Assembly (NCBI RefSeq): GCF_014773275.1
Contig: NZ_JACWMW010000002.1
Location: 124,001 to 188,000 of the forward strand
DNA from: Mucilaginibacter rigui
GTDB lineage: Bacteria > Bacteroidota > Bacteroidia > Sphingobacteriales > Sphingobacteriaceae
DNA length: 64,000 bases
Direction: 5' to 3'
Shown: positions 60,870-64,000 of the stretch, in pieces
How the letters are laid out: the number at the start of each line of letters is the position of its first letter
Numbering within the stretch: position 1 is the first letter of the stretch
Made by a program: the position numbers and the translations under genes
The notes under the pieces: generated by a model
The model's input: the letters and a program-made list of their open reading frames with translations, nothing else
What the model was told of the DNA's origin: nothing
The model's database searches: none

Positions 60870-61988
60870 CTAATCATAACTATGCCTGCCCAGGTCATAC
60901 TCCGATTGCGCGGTGATGATCTGCTTTCGCCGCGCAATATCGGCATCCAGGCCATGGTTGTACGTATTGTCGGTAACTGCAATATCCCGGTCTTTATCTT
61001 TTTCGGCAAAGTAGATATTGGCCTCGCTTATCTTTGCCAATGCTGTATCATATGGCCCTTTGGGCGACATCAGCTTTACAAAAACCGGCAAGCATTCAAA
61101 AAGGATAAACAAGTATCCGATGAATGATATGGCCATATAGGTATCCAGATCGCGCGAACCATCAACATTGTAAGATAGTTGGCCAAGTGCCCAGTTACGA
61201 TCGGCGAAGCCCGCTACGTTGGCCAGGCTATCCAGCTGTGTTTCACTGAACAGTCGGGTCGCGTTAAGGCCTTCATAATCCTTACGCTTGCTCAGGTACT
61301 GATCCATTTGCCCCAGGTTTTCGGTAACGGTTTTTAACCTGTCCTCCTTTTCCTGTAATACCTGCGCCTTTTGCTTGGCATAAGTGCCATAGCCGGTTAT
61401 ACCAGATGTTTGATTGGTTTTATCGCCAAAAACTTCCTGGTTTAATTCGTAACGAGAGCGGTTAATATCGCGCTCCAATGAATCTTTTTCTTTCTTTAGA
61501 TCGTTATTTTTAACAAGCTCCTGTCCATATTTTTGCTGATAGGTTTTTTGCAAGGTATCTATCTTGCTATGCTGGCCTTTTAAATAGGCCGTTTTTAGCT
61601 TGGTGCGGATCTCTTTATCAAAAATCTTCAACTCCAGCGGGCGGGATATCACCACCCCTATCATGATAGCCAATAAAATACGGGGCGTAGCCTGCAGTAT
61701 CTGCTGGTTCATGCTGCCTTCTTTGTTGATGCTTGATACGATGTACCTATCCATATTAAATATGGCGGTGCCCCATATTAACCCAAAAAGTATAGCAAAG
61801 CCAACCGCGAATGCATTACCGCTGAATACGAAGTACATAGCGTACCCGCCGGATAATGATGCAAATAATGCTGTGAAAAATATGGTGGCACCTATGCCCA
61901 CATATTTGTTATGTTCTATAGGGTATTTTTTCAGCGTGTCCACGTGCGCACCGGAACAGAACCAAAAAAACCTGGTTACTTTCTTCAT
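60870..61988 (-). CDS. DUF4407 membrane protein
   Basis: 372 residues. Two or three N-terminal membrane segments (YVGIGATIFFTALFASLSGGYAMYFVF, AVGFAILFGLIWGTAIFNMDRYIV and ATPRILLAIMIGVVISRPLELKIF) are followed by a long coiled-coil region (about 125-265) and a last membrane helix (YMAISFIGYLFILFECLPVFVKLM). IWGTAIFNMDRYIVSS is the family hallmark. The function is unknown. It starts divergently from the rhodanese gene. Confidence 0.9.
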   Translation of the reverse strand: MKKVTRFFWFCSGAHVDTLKKYPIEHNKYVGIGATIFFTALFASLSGGYAMYFVFSGNAFAVGFAILFGLIWGTAIFNMDRYIVSSINKEGSMNQQILQATPRILLAIMIGVVISRPLELKIFDKEIRTKLKTAYLKGQHSKIDTLQKTYQQKYGQELVKNNDLKKEKDSLERDINRSRYELNQEVFGDKTNQTSGITGYGTYAKQKAQVLQEKEDRLKTVTENLGQMDQYLSKRKDYEGLNATRLFSETQLDSLANVAGFADRNWALGQLSYNVDGSRDLDTYMAISFIGYLFILFECLPVFVKLMSPKGPYDTALAKISEANIYFAEKDKDRDIAVTDNTYNHGLDADIARRKQIITAQSEYDLGRHSYD

Positions 61989-62083
61989 GAAGTTATGATG
62001 TAATAATTTACACTTATTAACATAAAACGCACTTGGCTACTGTTTGTTACAGATTACACGTAAATATTTAATACAGAAAAACA

Positions 62084-62091
62084 TACCTTTG
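62084..62091 (+). promoter_or_regulatory. Candidate -7 element of the rhodanese gene
   Basis: TACCTTTG is a perfect TAnnTTTG box 18 bases before the ATG at 62110. It lies downstream of an earlier in-frame ATG (62044), which supports the later start. Confidence 0.5.
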
Positions 62092-62109
62092 GCCTATAAA
62101 TACATTAAG

Positions 62110-62424
62110 ATGAAAGAAATAAGCGTACAGGAACTTAAAGAAAAGTTAGATAAAGGCGAAGATCTTCAACTGATAGACGTTCGTGAGGATTTTGAATTCG
62201 AAACATCAAACATTGGCGGGCAGCATATCCCGCTGGGCGGCATTTTAATTGAGGCTGAAAAAATATCGCACGATAAACCTGTTGTGGTAATGTGCCGCAG
62301 CGGTAAACGCAGTGCGGCAGCTATTATGCAGTTAGAGGCTCAGGGTTATACCAACTTAAGCAATTTACAGGGCGGCATCTTAGCCTGGAAAGCCGAAATT
62401 GATCCCGAACTTAACGTTTACTAA
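62110..62424 (+). CDS. Rhodanese-like domain protein
   Basis: 104 residues, a single rhodanese domain. EISVQELKEKLDKGEDLQLIDVREDFEFETSNIGGQHIPLG is the opening, and VVVMCRSGKRSAAA contains the active-site Cys62 in a CRSGKR loop. YTNLSNLQGGILAWKAEIDP closes the fold. It is a small cytoplasmic sulfurtransferase or sulfur carrier. The next gene begins one base after its stop. Confidence 0.93.
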   Translation: MKEISVQELKEKLDKGEDLQLIDVREDFEFETSNIGGQHIPLGGILIEAEKISHDKPVVVMCRSGKRSAAAIMQLEAQGYTNLSNLQGGILAWKAEIDPELNVY

Positions 62425-62425
62425 T

Positions 62426-62611
62426 ATGGGCAAAAAGGTAGCGCTTAACGTTTTTTATAACATCATAATATTTTTATGCTTGTTATTTATTTATAAAGGC
62501 TTTGAGCTTGCCCGGTACGAATACGTTTTAGCCGGCGCATTTATTGGGGGTGTGTTTATCACCCTCAAACTTAAACTGATAAAAGAAGTAAAAAGCTCTC
62601 AGAAACCCTGA
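62426..62611 (+). CDS. Small membrane protein (DUF6358-like)
   Basis: 61 residues from the ATG at 62426, with two hydrophobic helices (VALNVFYNIIIFLCLLFIYKG and YVLAGAFIGGVFITLKLKLI) and a basic C-terminus. The opening MGKKVALNV resembles what I recall of DUF6358 proteins of Sphingobacteriaceae; this is uncertain. It is coupled to the rhodanese gene by a one-base gap. Its stop codon lies inside the terminator hairpin. Confidence 0.8.
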   Translation: MGKKVALNVFYNIIIFLCLLFIYKGFELARYEYVLAGAFIGGVFITLKLKLIKEVKSSQKP

Positions 62612-62620
62612 GAGCTTTTT
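62591..62620 (+). terminator. Terminator of the rhodanese operon
   Basis: AAAAGCTCTCAG at 62591-62602 pairs with CTGAGAGCTTTT at 62608-62619, then T. The last codons and the stop of the preceding gene form part of the hairpin. Confidence 0.8.
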
Positions 62621-62643
62621 ATGCTTAAAGGTGTGTTGATTAT

Positions 62644-62952
62644 ATGGAAAATGAAATCGGGCCATTTGAAGAAAACGTTTATAAGTGGTTCTTCAACAAC
62701 AAAATCACCATAACAGTAAGCGGATATATTCTCGCTATTATTTTAATCGTATGGGCACATAAAGTTGACCCAATTAGTTTAGCAGGCCCCGGATTAGATT
62801 GTTTAGTTTACCCTATAGTTTTAATTTTCAGCGTAGTTTCTTGCATAAAATCGTTGAATAAAATCACGGACAGTAACAAAACATATTTTCCGCTGGTTAT
62901 CACAAACATAGTAGGTTTAATAAGTATAATTATGCTGTTATTTATAGCCTAA
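62644..62952 (+). CDS. Hypothetical small membrane protein
   Basis: 102 residues with three hydrophobic segments (ITVSGYILAIILIVW, LVYPIVLIFSVVSCIKSL and FPLVITNIVGLISIIMLLFIA) after an acidic N-terminus (MENEIGPFEENVYKW). I do not recognise a family. AT-rich codon use stands out from the neighbours. It converges with the GH5 gene, their stops being adjacent. Confidence 0.7.
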   Translation: MENEIGPFEENVYKWFFNNKITITVSGYILAIILIVWAHKVDPISLAGPGLDCLVYPIVLIFSVVSCIKSLNKITDSNKTYFPLVITNIVGLISIIMLLFIA

Positions 62953-64000
62953 CTACTTCCCCGGCACCTTTAACCCTAACGCCTCTATATATCCTTTGTT
63001 AGGGATGCAATTTGCAAACTTGCTGTTCTCTAAAAACCCCCAAAGGGCTTTCTTAATTTTTTCCCTGTCGGCGGGGGCTGCCTTGCGGATCTCTTCAAAA
63101 CTGCCGCGTGGCTTTTCGGTGTAGGCGATGATCTCGTCGTAACCATCGGGCTCGTTAAAGCTGGTGATGCCTTTCAGATTATCGAGTTTTTTGTAAGGCC
63201 AGTAATGCCAGCCGATGTTGTTCTTTTCGCAAAGGATCTTAAAATCTCTCACCCACTCATCGGTATTTTCGCCGGTTTCGCCAACGTAAATGGGCACGTT
63301 ATACTTATCGCGGTAGTCAATGTACTCCTGTATTACATCCTGTTTAACATCTGTCCAGTATTTGTGGAAGGTGTAAACGCTTTTGCTATCGAAGGGTTTA
63401 CCGAATACTTTAAAGTTGCTATCCCACTGGGCGCCGCCAATAAACACAATGTGGTTTTTATCAACTGTGCGCACTGCCGCGGTTATTTCTTTAAAAGTGG
63501 GCTCCAGATGCGGGTTAAGGGCCTTTACATCAAAATAATGTGCTATGGGTTCGTTCAGCAGGTCGTAGCCCATCACAATGGTTTCGTTTTTATAGTGGTT
63601 GGCTATTTTACGCCAGATATCCGAAGTTAACTTACGGCTTGCCGCACTGGTGAACAGGAACGGGTAACCGTTGCCATCGTCGATATTATCGCCGGTTTGG
63701 CCGCCTGGTGCGCAATGCATATCCAGTATCACGTACAGGTTTGCTTTTTTACACCAGCCTATAACTCTATCAAGTAGTTCGAAACCCCGGTTGGGGTTGT
63801 TCTGGCCCATATAGTCCTCGTAGGTAAAAAGCTTATAGTTGAATGGGATACGGATAGAGTTCATGCCAGATGCCTTCAGGAATTTAATATCCGCTTCGGT
63901 GATGTAGGTATCCTGAAAAGTACGCCAAAAAAGTTTCATCTCTTCGGGGCCAACCAGCTCGGTCAGGGCTTCGTTTATTAAGCGTTGCGAGTTAACCGTT
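62953..64000 (-). CDS. GH5 family glycoside hydrolase, 5' end outside the window
   Basis: At least 349 residues; the frame continues past the ATG at 63939 to the window edge (…INEALTELVGPEEMKLFWRTFQD), so the true start is beyond 64000. The TIM-barrel is recognisable: FLKASGMNSIRIPFNYKLF, LYVILDMHCAPGGQTGDNIDD, IVMGYDLLNEPIAHY with the acid/base Glu after Asn, TFHKYWTDV, and VPIYVGETGEN with the nucleophile Glu. GH5 enzymes hydrolyse beta-linked glycans such as glucans or mannans. Subfamily and substrate are not readable here. Confidence 0.92.
   Translation of the reverse strand, partial: TVNSQRLINEALTELVGPEEMKLFWRTFQDTYITEADIKFLKASGMNSIRIPFNYKLFTYEDYMGQNNPNRGFELLDRVIGWCKKANLYVILDMHCAPGGQTGDNIDDGNGYPFLFTSAASRKLTSDIWRKIANHYKNETIVMGYDLLNEPIAHYFDVKALNPHLEPTFKEITAAVRTVDKNHIVFIGGAQWDSNFKVFGKPFDSKSVYTFHKYWTDVKQDVIQEYIDYRDKYNVPIYVGETGENTDEWVRDFKILCEKNNIGWHYWPYKKLDNLKGITSFNEPDGYDEIIAYTEKPRGSFEEIRKAAPADREKIKKALWGFLENSKFANCIPNKGYIEALGLKVPGK

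Noticed and set aside
62044..62109. Longer start for the rhodanese gene
   Set aside because: The predicted promoter box at 62084-62091 lies inside this segment and the rhodanese fold begins only at 62110.

Overview
The window looks like a chromosomal segment of a Bacteroidota bacterium, most likely Sphingobacteriaceae (Mucilaginibacter/Pedobacter type; genus is an inference). The reasons are a SusC/SusD pair, a GH92 mannosidase, an exbB-exbD-exbD-tonB cluster, promoters of the TAnnTTTG type, almost no Shine-Dalgarno sequences, double-glycine leader peptides of the KLNRxEMKSVxGG kind, and AT-rich spacers filled with dispersed palindromic repeats. I see no rRNA, tRNA, transposase, phage gene or CRISPR array.

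Layout. 0-2 kb: the start of an ECF sigma factor, a CoA-binding protein and an NlpC/P60 lipoprotein. 2.1-5.2 kb: an AT-rich restriction-modification island of four genes (Vsr, controller protein, C5 methyltransferase, EcoRII-type endonuclease) with a C-box operator before the controller gene. 5.2-12.3 kb: envelope lipoproteins, an amidase, glnS, a flavoprotein and a second ECF sigma factor, separated by repeat-rich spacers. 12.4-24 kb: GH92 enzyme, LemA/TPM trio, Nudix hydrolase, thioredoxin-like protein and SusC/SusD. 24-28.6 kb: rsmE-DUF4159-biotin carrier operon, then dedA-ppa-CBS membrane protein operon.

29-42.7 kb: all fourteen complex I genes, nuoA to nuoN, on the minus strand in canonical order. 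NuoG is short, and a four-helix-bundle gene sits between nuoM and nuoN. Two small genes on the plus strand, one just beyond each end of the nuo cluster, encode GG-leader peptides with six cysteines each. 43-49 kb: the TonB energising operon (ExbB, two ExbD, TonB) continuing into a small membrane protein, a phosphate-binding-like lipoprotein and a TPR protein; the proton gradient built by complex I is what ExbBD-TonB uses to power SusC-type importers.

49-64 kb: ATP-dependent PEP carboxykinase with a well-formed promoter and an upstream palindrome; SUI1-like factor and lipid kinase; metK behind a candidate SAM-II riboswitch; EamA transporter, Nudix hydrolase, PlsC acyltransferase; zinc metallopeptidase, M28 and M61 peptidases; DUF4407 protein; rhodanese; two small membrane proteins; and a GH5 glycosidase running off the end of the window.

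The items most worth following up are the paired six-cysteine GG-leader peptides around nuo, the SAM-II-like leader of metK with an extra hairpin, and the controller-regulated EcoRII-type cassette that carries Vsr.
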